Part shown: one piece after another, positions 39,222 to 47,853 of the stretch
Position numbering within the stretch: the stretch's first letter is position 1
Layout: every line of letters starts with the position of its first letter
Origin: Bacteroidaceae bacterium
GTDB taxonomy: Bacteria > Bacteroidota > Bacteroidia > Bacteroidales > Bacteroidaceae
Direction of reading: 5' to 3'
Length of the DNA stretch: 64,000 nt
Assembly: GCA_017503645.1 (NCBI GenBank)
Contig: JAFVSR010000037.1
Location: 21,126 to 85,125, forward strand
The notes under the pieces: model-generated
The model's database searches: none
Told to the model about the DNA's origin: nothing
What the model saw: the letters and a program-made list of their open reading frames with translations, nothing else
Position numbers and translations under genes: made by a program

Positions 39222-39854
39222 TTATATCTTTTTTCCTTTGAGTATATACAGCACCGTTATCACTATTATCTTCAAATCGAGCCACAAGCCGCGCTTTTGC
39301 AGATAATCCAAATCCATATCAAGCCTTATGAGCATCTTCTCCATCGTATCGGTATATCCGTTATATACCGATGCGGGCGACGTGAGCCCGGGGCGCATAA
39401 GATAGACGTACCTGTAATCGGCATTGTGCTGCATTATTTTATCTATAAAAAACTTACGTTCGGGGCGAGGGCCCACAAAGGACATATCGCCAACAAAAAC
39501 ATTCCACAGCTGCGGCAATTCATCGAGATGATGCTCGCGCAAAAAACGGCCGAATGGGGTGAGGCGCTCATCGTCCTTGACTGCGAGGTTGGGCTCATCG
39601 TTATCTTCGGAGCCCACACGCATTGTGCGATATTTAAGTATATAAAACGGCCTGCCTTTGTAGCCTATACGTTCTTGTCTGAAGATTACAGGCCCGTCGC
39701 CCTGCATACGCAGTCTTATGTATATGTAGAGAAACAGAGGAGAGAGGAACAACATACCCGCAAGCGAACATAACACATCGAAAATGCGTTTTATTATTCG
39801 CTGGAGGAGATTCATCCCATCGCAATATTTGGATTTACTTTGTGCTTTTCCCAT
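39222..39854 (-). CDS. Initiating undecaprenyl-phosphate sugar transferase
   Basis: A 210-residue bacterial sugar transferase (PglC/WbaP catalytic type) that loads the first sugar-1-phosphate onto undecaprenyl phosphate. One membrane-embedded helix (about residues 25-50) is followed by the signature GPVIFRQERIGYKGRPFYILKYRTM, then LREHHLDELPQLWNVFVGDMSFVGPRPE, the conserved catalytic core. It is monotopic, lacking the extra N-terminal domain of WbaP. Met14 (MNLLQRIIKR) is an alternative start nearer the typical family N-terminus. It is the first gene of capsule module 1. Confidence 0.93.
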   Translation of the reverse strand: MGKAQSKSKYCDGMNLLQRIIKRIFDVLCSLAGMLFLSPLFLYIYIRLRMQGDGPVIFRQERIGYKGRPFYILKYRTMRVGSEDNDEPNLAVKDDERLTPFGRFLREHHLDELPQLWNVFVGDMSFVGPRPERKFFIDKIMQHNADYRYVYLMRPGLTSPASVYNGYTDTMEKMLIRLDMDLDYLQKRGLWLDLKIIVITVLYILKGKKI

Positions 39855-39957
39855 CTATAAAAGACTGTTATCAATATGATAACTGCAAATGCGTTTTTTT
39901 ATTGTGCAAAAAACCGTTTTTGTGCGCGTTGCGCGGTATATTATAAATAAACGAAGC

Positions 39958-39988
39958 CAAAGATAGTTATTTTACCGATACCACGCAA
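39958..39988 (-). promoter_or_regulatory. Promoter of capsule module 1
   Basis: Minus strand: TTG (39986-39988), 20-bp spacer, TATCTTTG (39958-39965), an exact consensus match. The leader to the first ATG is about 95 nt and includes hairpins GTTATCA/TGATAAC (39867-39883) and AAAAACGGTTTTT-type (about 39907-39922). I see no inverted repeats flanking the promoter that would make it invertible, and no upxY/upxZ regulator gene precedes the operon. Confidence 0.8.
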
Positions 39989-40029
39989 AGCAAAGCGGGA
40001 AATTATAAATGCAAACGGGAAATAACATA

Positions 40030-41316
40030 CTAATCCACAGGAGCAAGAACAGCCCCGGGATAATAGTGCCGCAAAATATCTTCATAGGAACAGCCACGCT
40101 CGCCCATCACAGCCGCACCAATTTGGCAGAGCCCTACACCGTGCCCCCACCCTGCGCCTTTGAACAGGAAACATATAGTGCCCTGCCGTTCTATTTTATC
40201 GACCACAAAGGCCGAGCTATACAGGTGAGTGGGCGACAGCCAGCGCCTTATTTCCAACTCCTTACCAACAACCCGCACGGCCCTGCTGCCAACTATGCGC
40301 AGCTTCACCAGACGGCCCGATGCCCCGCGCTCCACAGGCTGCAGCTCCTCTATCAAGCCAAAGTCTATACCCGAGCGCTCTGCCACCAAACGCGACAGTT
40401 CTTCCTGCGAATACTCAACCTGCCAGCGGTAAAAGTCATTTGTCTCGCGGTCATAATTGTTAAGCACCTGCGACAGCACCTCGGGCGCCACAGAGGAGCA
40501 GAAGGCATCGGGGGTACTCTCAATCCACGCACGTGCACCCTCCTCGGTTTCAAGCAGGGGCAGTGGTTCTTTGTGCGGTGTATCGCGGAACGCCTGCAAA
40601 TACTCATAATCGACATCCTCCCAACAGGCCGAGAAACGCTCTGTGGCACCGCCGCAGCATTTGCTGAAGCGGGCATCGCACACCTCGCCGTCATATTTAA
40701 GCACAAGGTTTTCGGTAGCTTTCACTGCCGCCTGCACATTGGGATTGATGGCACGTGTGAGCCCCTGGTAGCGTTGGCAATGGTCATCGGCACAGAGGTC
40801 GAAGAGGGCGTGGTCCTCGCGGGCATACCAGCGCACCACCTCATCGGGAGTTTCGTGGCCAAGCACTGCCGCCTGCACACGCTCCTTGCGATGCAACTGC
40901 GCATATAACCAGCTGCGCGATATCACGGTATGTGCCTTAAGGAATTCGAGCGAACTTGTCGCCGACATTTCCGACGATATCACACTCACCAGATAATCCT
41001 CGATAAAAAGGCGGTTTATGGCACGCACCTGGCCGTTTTCCACTATAAAACGGAGTTCCCCTTTGAAGGTTTGGTTCTCCCTGCGCTGCCAATGGAAATT
41101 AACACCTATGAGCACATCGTAGAGCACAAAACGGTATTCATCGGCAGCGGGAACAAAGGAGAATTCATCACTTTCGACGCCATTGAACAACAGGCGGTTT
41201 CCTTCGATGGAAACAGCGTTTTTCGCGGTCACAAGTTGCCCATTGCAGCGAAACTCACCCAGCAGTTCAAACTCCACCTGCGGAGCTATGAGAATACCTA
41301 CATCAACCGTTCTCAT
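40030..41316 (-). CDS. SpoIID/LytB domain protein
   Basis: A 428-residue protein with the SpoIID/LytB fold. The middle has FIEDYLVSVISSEMSATSSLEFLKAHTVISRSW, the family signature (E-M and A-x-A-x-R-SY equivalents). The end has GAGWGHGVGLCQIGAAVMGERG, where GHGVGxxQ is the hallmark. SpoIID of Bacillus is a peptidoglycan lytic transglycosylase; here no signal peptide is visible, so location is uncertain. The ATG at 41316 overlaps the upstream stop as ATGA (41313-41316), tying it to the GT2-DUF4922 gene. Several cysteines (SKCCGGATERFSACW) are also notable. Confidence 0.88.
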   Translation of the reverse strand: MRTVDVGILIAPQVEFELLGEFRCNGQLVTAKNAVSIEGNRLLFNGVESDEFSFVPAADEYRFVLYDVLIGVNFHWQRRENQTFKGELRFIVENGQVRAINRLFIEDYLVSVISSEMSATSSLEFLKAHTVISRSWLYAQLHRKERVQAAVLGHETPDEVVRWYAREDHALFDLCADDHCQRYQGLTRAINPNVQAAVKATENLVLKYDGEVCDARFSKCCGGATERFSACWEDVDYEYLQAFRDTPHKEPLPLLETEEGARAWIESTPDAFCSSVAPEVLSQVLNNYDRETNDFYRWQVEYSQEELSRLVAERSGIDFGLIEELQPVERGASGRLVKLRIVGSRAVRVVGKELEIRRWLSPTHLYSSAFVVDKIERQGTICFLFKGAGWGHGVGLCQIGAAVMGERGCSYEDILRHYYPGAVLAPVD

Positions 41317-43709
41317 AGTATATCGCCAATGGTTTCGCACACATCGTCGGCCGCATCATCGTCAATGGCAACCTCACGCAGAATAGCCGCAGCCTCATCG
41401 GGTGTTATATTCTTGTAGTCACATTCGCGGGGAGTTATGAGCAAGCCTGCCATATCCAATGTACCCGGGCTCACAAGGCGCTGCGCATCGTCTGCGGCAT
41501 CGTAACAGGCGGGGCGATGCTTGGCACGGGGAACAACCACAAGCACATAGCCCTGCGCGGGAGAGTAGTACGACACAACATTCATTCGCGGTTCGCACTC
41601 GCCATTCACAACGGGGATAGCCGCTGCAAGGCTGTTCATAAATTCCACTGCACCGCTCACGCAATCGGCCACCACCATAAAGAGGGGGAGCACATAGCCC
41701 GTAACGCGATAGAGGGCACTGCCGCTGCTTATGTACACAGGCTGCAAACCATCCTCAACTGCCTCGCTCCACTGCTCGCCAAGAAGGGGGATATCAACAG
41801 CCCTCACTGCCTGCAAATGGGCGTGGTCGGGGGCCGAAGCACCGCATTTTGCCCCATTATAGAAAACCGCCATTCCCTGCCAAGTGCGCGACAGGTGCAG
41901 CATATCGGCAAGCAACGTATTCAGTTTTTGCGGTGTATGTTTCTCATTTACTATGGTAAAGTGAAACGGCAATATGGGGAAGGGGTTCACAAGCACCGTG
42001 AGGGAGCCCATTGCACGCAGGCTCTGTTGGGCGGCAGGCCTGTTCTGACCACACAGGAAGCAGGGGCGCGCCGCCAGCGATGCGGCATCTACTTTGGCCG
42101 CCGTGGATACTGCACGCGCAGGGTTGTATTGCAATGAAAGACCATTGCCAAGCGAGCGTACGCTCACGGCCTGCAACGCATCGTAGCGTGCCGCGGCATC
42201 GGGCCATTGTGAGAGCTGCTTGGTGTAGAAATCCTCCAATTCATCGAGCGATGGAACAGCCAGTTCTTTTACCAACTGCAAGCGCGCCTGCAACTCAGCA
42301 GTGCGTATGGAGTCTTTATATGTGTTATGGGCATTTACCTTGGCGTGCGACAGAGCCGCATCGGAATTGCCGCCCCAACGGCGGCACAGATAAAGCACAT
42401 CATATATTCGCCCTATACGATAGCGGCGGGATATTTGCAAGCCCACGGCATAATCCTCGCCATAGCTCACATTGGGAAAGCCCACCGAACGGATAACCGG
42501 GGTGTAAAAGGCACGAGGAGCACCCAAGCCGTTTATGCGCAGGGCATTGTTGCGCCCGTTCTCCTCGCTCCACTCGCGGTGGTCTATCACGCCGGGAGGC
42601 AGGGTATTGAGGTCGAAATCACATATCCTATATGTACCCACCAGCATAGCACACTGCTGTTTGTAGAATTCATCCACTATCTGTTGCAGGGTGGCAGGCG
42701 AGCTGTAGAGGTCGTCGCTGTCGAGCTGCACCGCAAAACGGCCGCACGAAGGGCTGTTCACAGCCTCGTTCCAGCAACCGCCAATACCCAAATCGGTGCG
42801 GGTGGGGATTATATGCACCACCCTGTCGTCGCCAAAGGCATCTATTATCTCCGAAGTGCCATCGGTGGAGTGATTATCCACAACAATTATATTGAATGCA
42901 AAGGTAGTCTGCTGCCCGAGCACCGATTTTATGGCATCGCCTATGGTGGAGGCGCGGTTGAGCACAGGTATTATCACCGATGCCTCAACGGGAAACTCGC
43001 CGGCCGACAAATCTATATCGTCGTACTTGCAAGCCGGCAGACAACCGCCTATGGCTTTGAGATGAGCCGTGCAGGCATCCTCCATCTCTATCTGCACCTC
43101 TCGCTGAGCAGGGTTCACATAATCGAACTGCTTTTCGCCGCTCTTGCGGGTATCTGTTTCCTGTTCGGTATAAAGAAACTCCTTATAATGAAAAATTTTA
43201 CCAAAACGGCTCATAGCAAGGCGCAGACGATAAAGACCGGCATAGGCATACTCGGCAACAGCATCGGTCGCATATTTCTTTAGTGCCGCGGTGCGAAAAA
43301 GGAGCACTGAACCAAAATCGAAATCATTCCTGAGGCTGCCTGCCTGATAATCTATGGTGGGAGCTTCGCACACCTCGCCGCCTGCTATCTTACGATAATC
43401 GGCATATGCCATAGTGGCATCCTGCGGCACCGATGCGCAGAACTTTTCCAAATCGGCAGCCTGCATTTGCGGCAATCCTTTTGAAAAATATATTACAAAC
43501 TCAGACACTGCCGCTGCTGAAATTTTCAAGAATGTATCATCGGCAGTGAGCGACGGCACCACCAATTGTTTCACCTTTGCAGGCAGCACCGAGGAGCACT
43601 CCCCATTGCTCAACAAAAAGATATTTTCCACCGCAGGCATTGACACAAACTGCTGCAAAGCGTCGTAAGCCATTTGAGGAACAAAGATGTCTATTGAATT
43701 ACGTTTCAT
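41313..43709 (-). CDS. GT2 glycosyltransferase fused to a DUF4922 (GalT/HIT-like) domain
   Basis: A 798-residue two-part protein. Residues about 1-200 resemble a degenerate glycosyltransferase/nucleotidyltransferase-like fold. About 240-470 is a GT2 domain (ASVIIPVLNRASTIGDAIKSV, VDNHSTDGTSEII, metal-binding QLDSDDLYSS). About 510-798 is DUF4922, related to galactose-1-phosphate uridylyltransferase/Ap4A phosphorylase: PCFLCGQNRP, FHFTIVNEKHTP and the catalytic-type HAHLQ (His629 to Gln633). This suggests a phosphorolytic or nucleotidyl-transfer step coupled to glycosyl transfer. The start is ATG 43709; an in-frame GTG further up is less likely. It is translationally coupled to the SpoIID gene. 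Confidence 0.85.
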   Translation of the reverse strand: MKRNSIDIFVPQMAYDALQQFVSMPAVENIFLLSNGECSSVLPAKVKQLVVPSLTADDTFLKISAAAVSEFVIYFSKGLPQMQAADLEKFCASVPQDATMAYADYRKIAGGEVCEAPTIDYQAGSLRNDFDFGSVLLFRTAALKKYATDAVAEYAYAGLYRLRLAMSRFGKIFHYKEFLYTEQETDTRKSGEKQFDYVNPAQREVQIEMEDACTAHLKAIGGCLPACKYDDIDLSAGEFPVEASVIIPVLNRASTIGDAIKSVLGQQTTFAFNIIVVDNHSTDGTSEIIDAFGDDRVVHIIPTRTDLGIGGCWNEAVNSPSCGRFAVQLDSDDLYSSPATLQQIVDEFYKQQCAMLVGTYRICDFDLNTLPPGVIDHREWSEENGRNNALRINGLGAPRAFYTPVIRSVGFPNVSYGEDYAVGLQISRRYRIGRIYDVLYLCRRWGGNSDAALSHAKVNAHNTYKDSIRTAELQARLQLVKELAVPSLDELEDFYTKQLSQWPDAAARYDALQAVSVRSLGNGLSLQYNPARAVSTAAKVDAASLAARPCFLCGQNRPAAQQSLRAMGSLTVLVNPFPILPFHFTIVNEKHTPQKLNTLLADMLHLSRTWQGMAVFYNGAKCGASAPDHAHLQAVRAVDIPLLGEQWSEAVEDGLQPVYISSGSALYRVTGYVLPLFMVVADCVSGAVEFMNSLAAAIPVVNGECEPRMNVVSYYSPAQGYVLVVVPRAKHRPACYDAADDAQRLVSPGTLDMAGLLITPRECDYKNITPDEAAAILREVAIDDDAADDVCETIGDIL

Positions 43710-43761
43710 AGTATTATATTTACAAAAAAGCAATAGCCGCCACACCGGCGCTACAATTACG

Positions 43762-43792
43762 CGAAAATAATAAAAAGCGTCATATTACGCAA
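43762..43792 (-). promoter_or_regulatory. Promoter of the GT2-DUF4922/SpoIID operon
   Basis: Minus strand: TTG (43790-43792), 20-bp spacer, TATTTTCG (43762-43769), one base off the -7 consensus. The leader is about 45 nt. Confidence 0.6.
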
Positions 43793-43863
43793 AAACCACA
43801 CGACAAAATATCCGCAACAACAATTATTAATATAAATATTAAACTTATTTGAAAATATTCTCT

Positions 43864-43871
43864 TATTTTTG
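43864..43871 (+). promoter_or_regulatory. -7 box of the rlmN operon
   Basis: TATTTTTG matches TAnnTTTG. No TTG lies at the ideal distance. It supports the ATG at 43899 as start, because the longer frame from 43869 would begin inside the promoter. Confidence 0.55.
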
Positions 43872-43898
43872 CGACAAACCGCAAAATGGCACATTAAA

Positions 43899-44936
43899 AT
43901 GAGCGAAGAAAAGAGATATTTTTTGGGTATGACACTTGCAGAGCTTAAGGAGGCTGTGCAGCAGGTGGGGATGCCCGCATTCACGGCCAAGCAGATTGCC
44001 GACTGGGTTTACAAGAAAAGGGTGCGTAGCATTGAGGAGATGACAAACATATCACTGAAGAACCGCGAAAGGCTGCAAGAGCACTTCGAGGTGGGATACC
44101 GCGCCCCTGCCGATGCGGCACGTTCCTGCGACGGCACCATAAAATATCTTTACGCCGTGGAGAACAACCATTTTGTGGAGGCTGTTTATATACCCGATGG
44201 CGAGCGTGCCACGCTGTGCGTTTCGTGCCAGGTGGGTTGCAAGATGAACTGCCTGTTCTGTATGACAGGCAAGCAGAAATACACCGCCGCACTCACAGCC
44301 AACGAGATACTGAACCAGATTTTTGCACTGCCCGAACACGACAAGCTCACAAACATAGTGTTTATGGGTATGGGTGAGCCGTGTGACAACCTCGACAACA
44401 TACTAAAGACCATAGAGGTGCTCACGGCCGACTATGCACTTGGGTGGAGCCCCCACCGTCTGACGGTATCGTCGGCGGGAGTGCGCAAGGGGCTCAAACG
44501 CCTTCTCGATGCGGGCGACTACCACATAGCGATAAGCCTGCACCACCCCATACCCGAAAAGCGCAGCGAGATAATGCCGGCCGAGCGCGGTTACTCGATA
44601 ACCGAGATTGTGGAGTTGCTCAAGCAGTACGATTTCAGCCACCAGCGCCGCCTCACTTTCGAGTATATAGTGTTCAAGGGGATAAACGACTCCTCTTTCC
44701 ACGCACGCAAGTTGCTGCAACTGCTTGCAGGGCTCGACTGCCGCATAAACCTCATACGCTACCACGCAATCCCCGGTGTGCCATTGGAGGGTGTGGATAA
44801 CGAGCATATGACCAACCTGCGCGACTATCTCACCAAGAACGGGCTGTTCACCACCATAAGGGCATCGCGCGGCGAGGATATTTTTGCAGCTTGCGGAATG
44901 CTCTCCACACTGAAGAACGAAAAGGAACAACAATAG
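43899..44936 (+). CDS. rlmN: 23S rRNA/tRNA adenine C2-methyltransferase RlmN
   Basis: A 345-residue radical SAM enzyme that methylates C2 of A2503 in 23S rRNA and A37 of some tRNAs. The cluster ligands are Cys114, Cys118 and Cys121 (CKMNCLFC). Further signatures are VFMGMGEPCDNLDNILKTIE, LTVSSAGV and the C-terminal catalytic cysteine in FAACGML. An N-terminal helical RNA-binding accessory domain includes FTAKQIADWVYKKR. The ATG at 43899 (MSEEKRYFLG) is chosen over an upstream TTG because the latter overlaps the promoter. It is the first gene of a seven-gene operon. Confidence 0.95.
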   Translation: MSEEKRYFLGMTLAELKEAVQQVGMPAFTAKQIADWVYKKRVRSIEEMTNISLKNRERLQEHFEVGYRAPADAARSCDGTIKYLYAVENNHFVEAVYIPDGERATLCVSCQVGCKMNCLFCMTGKQKYTAALTANEILNQIFALPEHDKLTNIVFMGMGEPCDNLDNILKTIEVLTADYALGWSPHRLTVSSAGVRKGLKRLLDAGDYHIAISLHHPIPEKRSEIMPAERGYSITEIVELLKQYDFSHQRRLTFEYIVFKGINDSSFHARKLLQLLAGLDCRINLIRYHAIPGVPLEGVDNEHMTNLRDYLTKNGLFTTIRASRGEDIFAACGMLSTLKNEKEQQ

Positions 44937-44960
44937 AATAGATAAAAAACAGATAGCATT

Positions 44961-46025
44961 ATGAAGAAATCATTCATTCTACTCTTTACAGCCGTGCTCA
45001 TTGCAGCGTGCAGCAGTAATAGTGGCACATCGTTGCTCACCCCCCCGTCGAGCGGTCTTGCATACGAGGTTCTCGTAGTGTGCGACAAAAACACTTGGGA
45101 AGGCCCCACAGGCCGCGCTTTGTTCGGCGTGTTGGACAGCGACGTACCCGCCATACCGCAATCGGAGCGTTCGTTCCGCGTGTCGTTCACCGAGCCTTCC
45201 GGTTTCACACGCCTGCTGAAATCGTTCCGCAACATCATTGAGGTGAAGATAGACAAGAGCCAGTTCACCCAAACAAAGTTCAAATACCACCAAGACAAGT
45301 ATGCCGCACCGCAGATGATTATGACCATACAGTCGCCATCGGCCGACGATGCCCTGGAGTACATAACAAAGAACTCACAGGTGATAATAGATTTCTTTAC
45401 ATCGGCCGAAATGAACCGCGAGTTGCAGGATTTGAAGGAGGAGAAGAACCACAACAAAAATTTCCTCGACTCCGTTAAAAAGAAGTTCGGTTGCGAAATG
45501 CTCATAACCAAGAACATACGTAGCATAAAGAGCGGCAAGGACTTCCTATGGGCATCGGACATTTCGAACAACAACAGCAGCATACAGAACTATGTTATAT
45601 ACAGTTACCCATACACAAGCGTAGATAACTTTTCGCGCGAGAACTTTATGCAAAAACGCGACTCGGTGATGAAGATAAACATCCCCGGCAACCGCCCCGA
45701 CCGCTATATGGCAACCGACACTATGTTTGTAGATGTTTATGACACCGAGTTCCGCCAGCGATATATGCAGGTGGCCAAAGGCTTGTGGCAGATGGAGAAC
45801 GATATGATGGGCGGCCCGTTTGTGTCACACCAGGTGGTTGACGAAAAGAACAACCGCGTCATTGTGGTGGAAACATTCCTCTACGCACCCAATAAAAAGA
45901 AAGGCGACCTCATACGCAAACTTGAAGCAGCCCTCTTCTCTTTGAAGCTGCCCGCCGACAAAGACATTGAAAACAGCGTTCACATACCCGAGGTGGTTAT
46001 AGACGACACAGATATTAACGAATAA
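44961..46025 (+). CDS. DUF4837 family lipoprotein
   Basis: A 354-residue predicted lipoprotein: signal FILLFTAVLIAACSS with lipobox at Cys17, then a mixed alpha/beta domain containing YEVLVVCDKNTWEGPTGR and, later, WASDISNNNSSIQNYVIYSYPY. This matches the Bacteroidota DUF4837 family, whose role is unknown. The gene is regularly found between rlmN and pdxA in this order. The conserved 'N-x-YVIYSYPY' and 'GPTG' motifs hint at a ligand-binding fold, but that is only inference. Confidence 0.85.
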   Translation: MKKSFILLFTAVLIAACSSNSGTSLLTPPSSGLAYEVLVVCDKNTWEGPTGRALFGVLDSDVPAIPQSERSFRVSFTEPSGFTRLLKSFRNIIEVKIDKSQFTQTKFKYHQDKYAAPQMIMTIQSPSADDALEYITKNSQVIIDFFTSAEMNRELQDLKEEKNHNKNFLDSVKKKFGCEMLITKNIRSIKSGKDFLWASDISNNNSSIQNYVIYSYPYTSVDNFSRENFMQKRDSVMKINIPGNRPDRYMATDTMFVDVYDTEFRQRYMQVAKGLWQMENDMMGGPFVSHQVVDEKNNRVIVVETFLYAPNKKKGDLIRKLEAALFSLKLPADKDIENSVHIPEVVIDDTDINE

Positions 46026-46043
46026 AAACAACAATAGACCGAT

Positions 46044-47144
46044 ATGAGCGACAAACGCAAGATACGTGTTGGTATCACACAAGGCGATATCAACGGCATT
46101 GGATACGAGGTTATTTTGAAGACCTTTGCCACACCCGAAATGTTCGAAATATGCACCCCCATAGTATATGGCTCGCCCAAAGCTGCCGCATATCACCGCA
46201 AGGCGTTGGAAATAGATGTGGCATACAATGCAATAGCCACACTCGACGAGGCCGAGGATGGCAAGCTCAACATAATAAACTGCAATGGCGACGAGATACG
46301 CATAGAGCTGGGCAATGCCACCAAAGAGGCAGGGCAGGCTGCTTTTGAGGCGCTCGAAAGAGCTGTGCACGACTACAAAGAGGGCAAGGTGGACGTGCTT
46401 GTCACCGCCCCCATCAACAAAAGCACAATACAGAACGAGGATTTCCACTTCCCCGGGCACACCGAATACCTGCAAGAGTGCAGCGGCGAGGATTACAAAT
46501 CGCTTATGTTGCTATGCAGCGACGAAATTCGCGTTGCAGTGGCCACATCGCACCTGCCCCTGCGCGATGTTCCCGCAGCCATAACGCCCGAGATGCTGGA
46601 GGAGAAACTCACAATTCTCAACCGCAGCCTCATAGAGGATTTCGATATTGATGCGCCCAAGATTGCAGTGCTTTCATTGAACCCGCACGCCGGCGACAAC
46701 GGTCTATTGGGTAGCGAGGAGATAGAGATTATCACCCCCACCATTAAGAAGATGAACGATGAAAAGGAGATTTTCTGCTATGGCCCATTTGCAGCCGATG
46801 GTTTTATGGGCAGTGGCAACTACTGCCGTTTCGATGCCATCCTGGCTATGTATCACGACCAGGGGCTTGCCCCGCTCAAGGCACTTGGGATGGACAACGG
46901 CATAAACTTTACCGCAGGCCTCCCCATCATACGCACATCACCCGCACATGGTGTGGCATATAACATTGCAGGCAAGGGTGTTGCCGACGAGAACTCGTTC
47001 CGCCAGGCCATTTATGCAGCAATAGATATCTATCGCAACCGCATAGCCTACAACAATGCACGCCGCAACCCGCTGCGCAAGCTCTATTTCGAAAAACGCG
47101 ACGACAGCAACCGACTGAACTTGCAACAGAGCGACAACGACTAA
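46044..47144 (+). CDS. pdxA: 4-hydroxythreonine-4-phosphate dehydrogenase PdxA
   Basis: A 366-residue NAD-dependent enzyme of pyridoxal phosphate synthesis (DXP-dependent route). It opens with IRVGITQGDINGIGYEVILK. Metal-ligand histidines lie in FPGHTEYLQ, ATSHLPLRDVP and AMYHDQGLAPLKALGMD. The end is GVADENSFRQAIYAAIDIYRNR. It is slightly longer than E. coli PdxA (329), with small inserts typical of the PdxA2/Bacteroidota form. It lies 18 bases after the DUF4837 gene and 4 bases before the nucleotidyltransferase gene. Confidence 0.95.
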   Translation: MSDKRKIRVGITQGDINGIGYEVILKTFATPEMFEICTPIVYGSPKAAAYHRKALEIDVAYNAIATLDEAEDGKLNIINCNGDEIRIELGNATKEAGQAAFEALERAVHDYKEGKVDVLVTAPINKSTIQNEDFHFPGHTEYLQECSGEDYKSLMLLCSDEIRVAVATSHLPLRDVPAAITPEMLEEKLTILNRSLIEDFDIDAPKIAVLSLNPHAGDNGLLGSEEIEIITPTIKKMNDEKEIFCYGPFAADGFMGSGNYCRFDAILAMYHDQGLAPLKALGMDNGINFTAGLPIIRTSPAHGVAYNIAGKGVADENSFRQAIYAAIDIYRNRIAYNNARRNPLRKLYFEKRDDSNRLNLQQSDND

Positions 47145-47148
47145 AATT

Positions 47149-47853
47149 ATGAAATACGCTATCATAGCAGCAGGCGAGGGCTCTCGCCTTGCCCGTGAGG
47201 GGGTGAAGCAACCCAAACCATTGATTGAATTACAAGGCGTTCCCATAATAGAGCGCCTTGTAAGGCTGTTTATGCGCCACGGTGCAAGCTCGGTGAGCAT
47301 AATAATAAACGAGCAGCAACCACAAACGCGTGCCCTGCTGCAAAGCCTGCAAGAGGAGCTGCCCATAAACCTTGTAGTAAAGGACACCCCAAGTTCGATG
47401 CATAGTATGCACGCGCTTATGCCCCACTTGCAGGGCGATGAAAAATTCTGCCTCACTACGGTCGATACCCTTTTCCACGAAAAGGAGTTTGCCCGCTACA
47501 TTGCAGCCTTTGAGCAAAGCAGCAGTGACGGGCTTATGGCTGTTACAGACTACATAGACGACGAAAAGCCGCTATATGTGGAGACCGACGGAGAGCTAAA
47601 CATAACAGCCTTCGGCGACAGTGCGGTGGAGGGTAGCCGATACATATCGGGCGGTATATACGGGCTCACACCCAAAGCGCTCGACACGTTGCAGAAATGT
47701 ATGGAGCAGGGGATTGCCCGTATGCGCAATTTCCAGCGTATGCTCATTGGCGACGGGCTTGCACTCCAAGCATATCCATTTACCAAGATAATAGACATAG
47801 ACCACGCCGAGGATATAGGAAAGGCCGAAGAATTCTTGAACGAAGAAAAATGA
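47149..47853 (+). CDS. NTP_transferase-family nucleotidyltransferase
   Basis: A 234-residue enzyme of the sugar/alcohol-phosphate nucleotidylyltransferase superfamily. The nucleotide-binding signature AAGEGSRLAREGVKQPKPLIELQG stands at residues 6-29, a metal-binding Asp lies in CLTTVDTLF, and SGGIYGLTPKAL follows. Size and simplicity resemble cytidylyltransferases such as those making CDP-choline or CDP-inositol. With a CDP-alcohol phosphotransferase two genes downstream, it probably makes the activated alcohol for that enzyme; the substrate is unknown. The stop overlaps the next start (ATGA). Confidence 0.85.
   Translation: MKYAIIAAGEGSRLAREGVKQPKPLIELQGVPIIERLVRLFMRHGASSVSIIINEQQPQTRALLQSLQEELPINLVVKDTPSSMHSMHALMPHLQGDEKFCLTTVDTLFHEKEFARYIAAFEQSSSDGLMAVTDYIDDEKPLYVETDGELNITAFGDSAVEGSRYISGGIYGLTPKALDTLQKCMEQGIARMRNFQRMLIGDGLALQAYPFTKIIDIDHAEDIGKAEEFLNEEK

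Noticed and set aside
39855-40029. Invertible capsule promoter
   Set aside because: The promoter is a clear consensus, but no matching inverted repeats flank it and no site-specific recombinase gene is nearby.
42327-43283. 318-codon plus-strand frame opposite the GT2-DUF4922 gene
   Set aside because: Shadow frame; the minus-strand protein has clear GT2 and GalT-like motifs.
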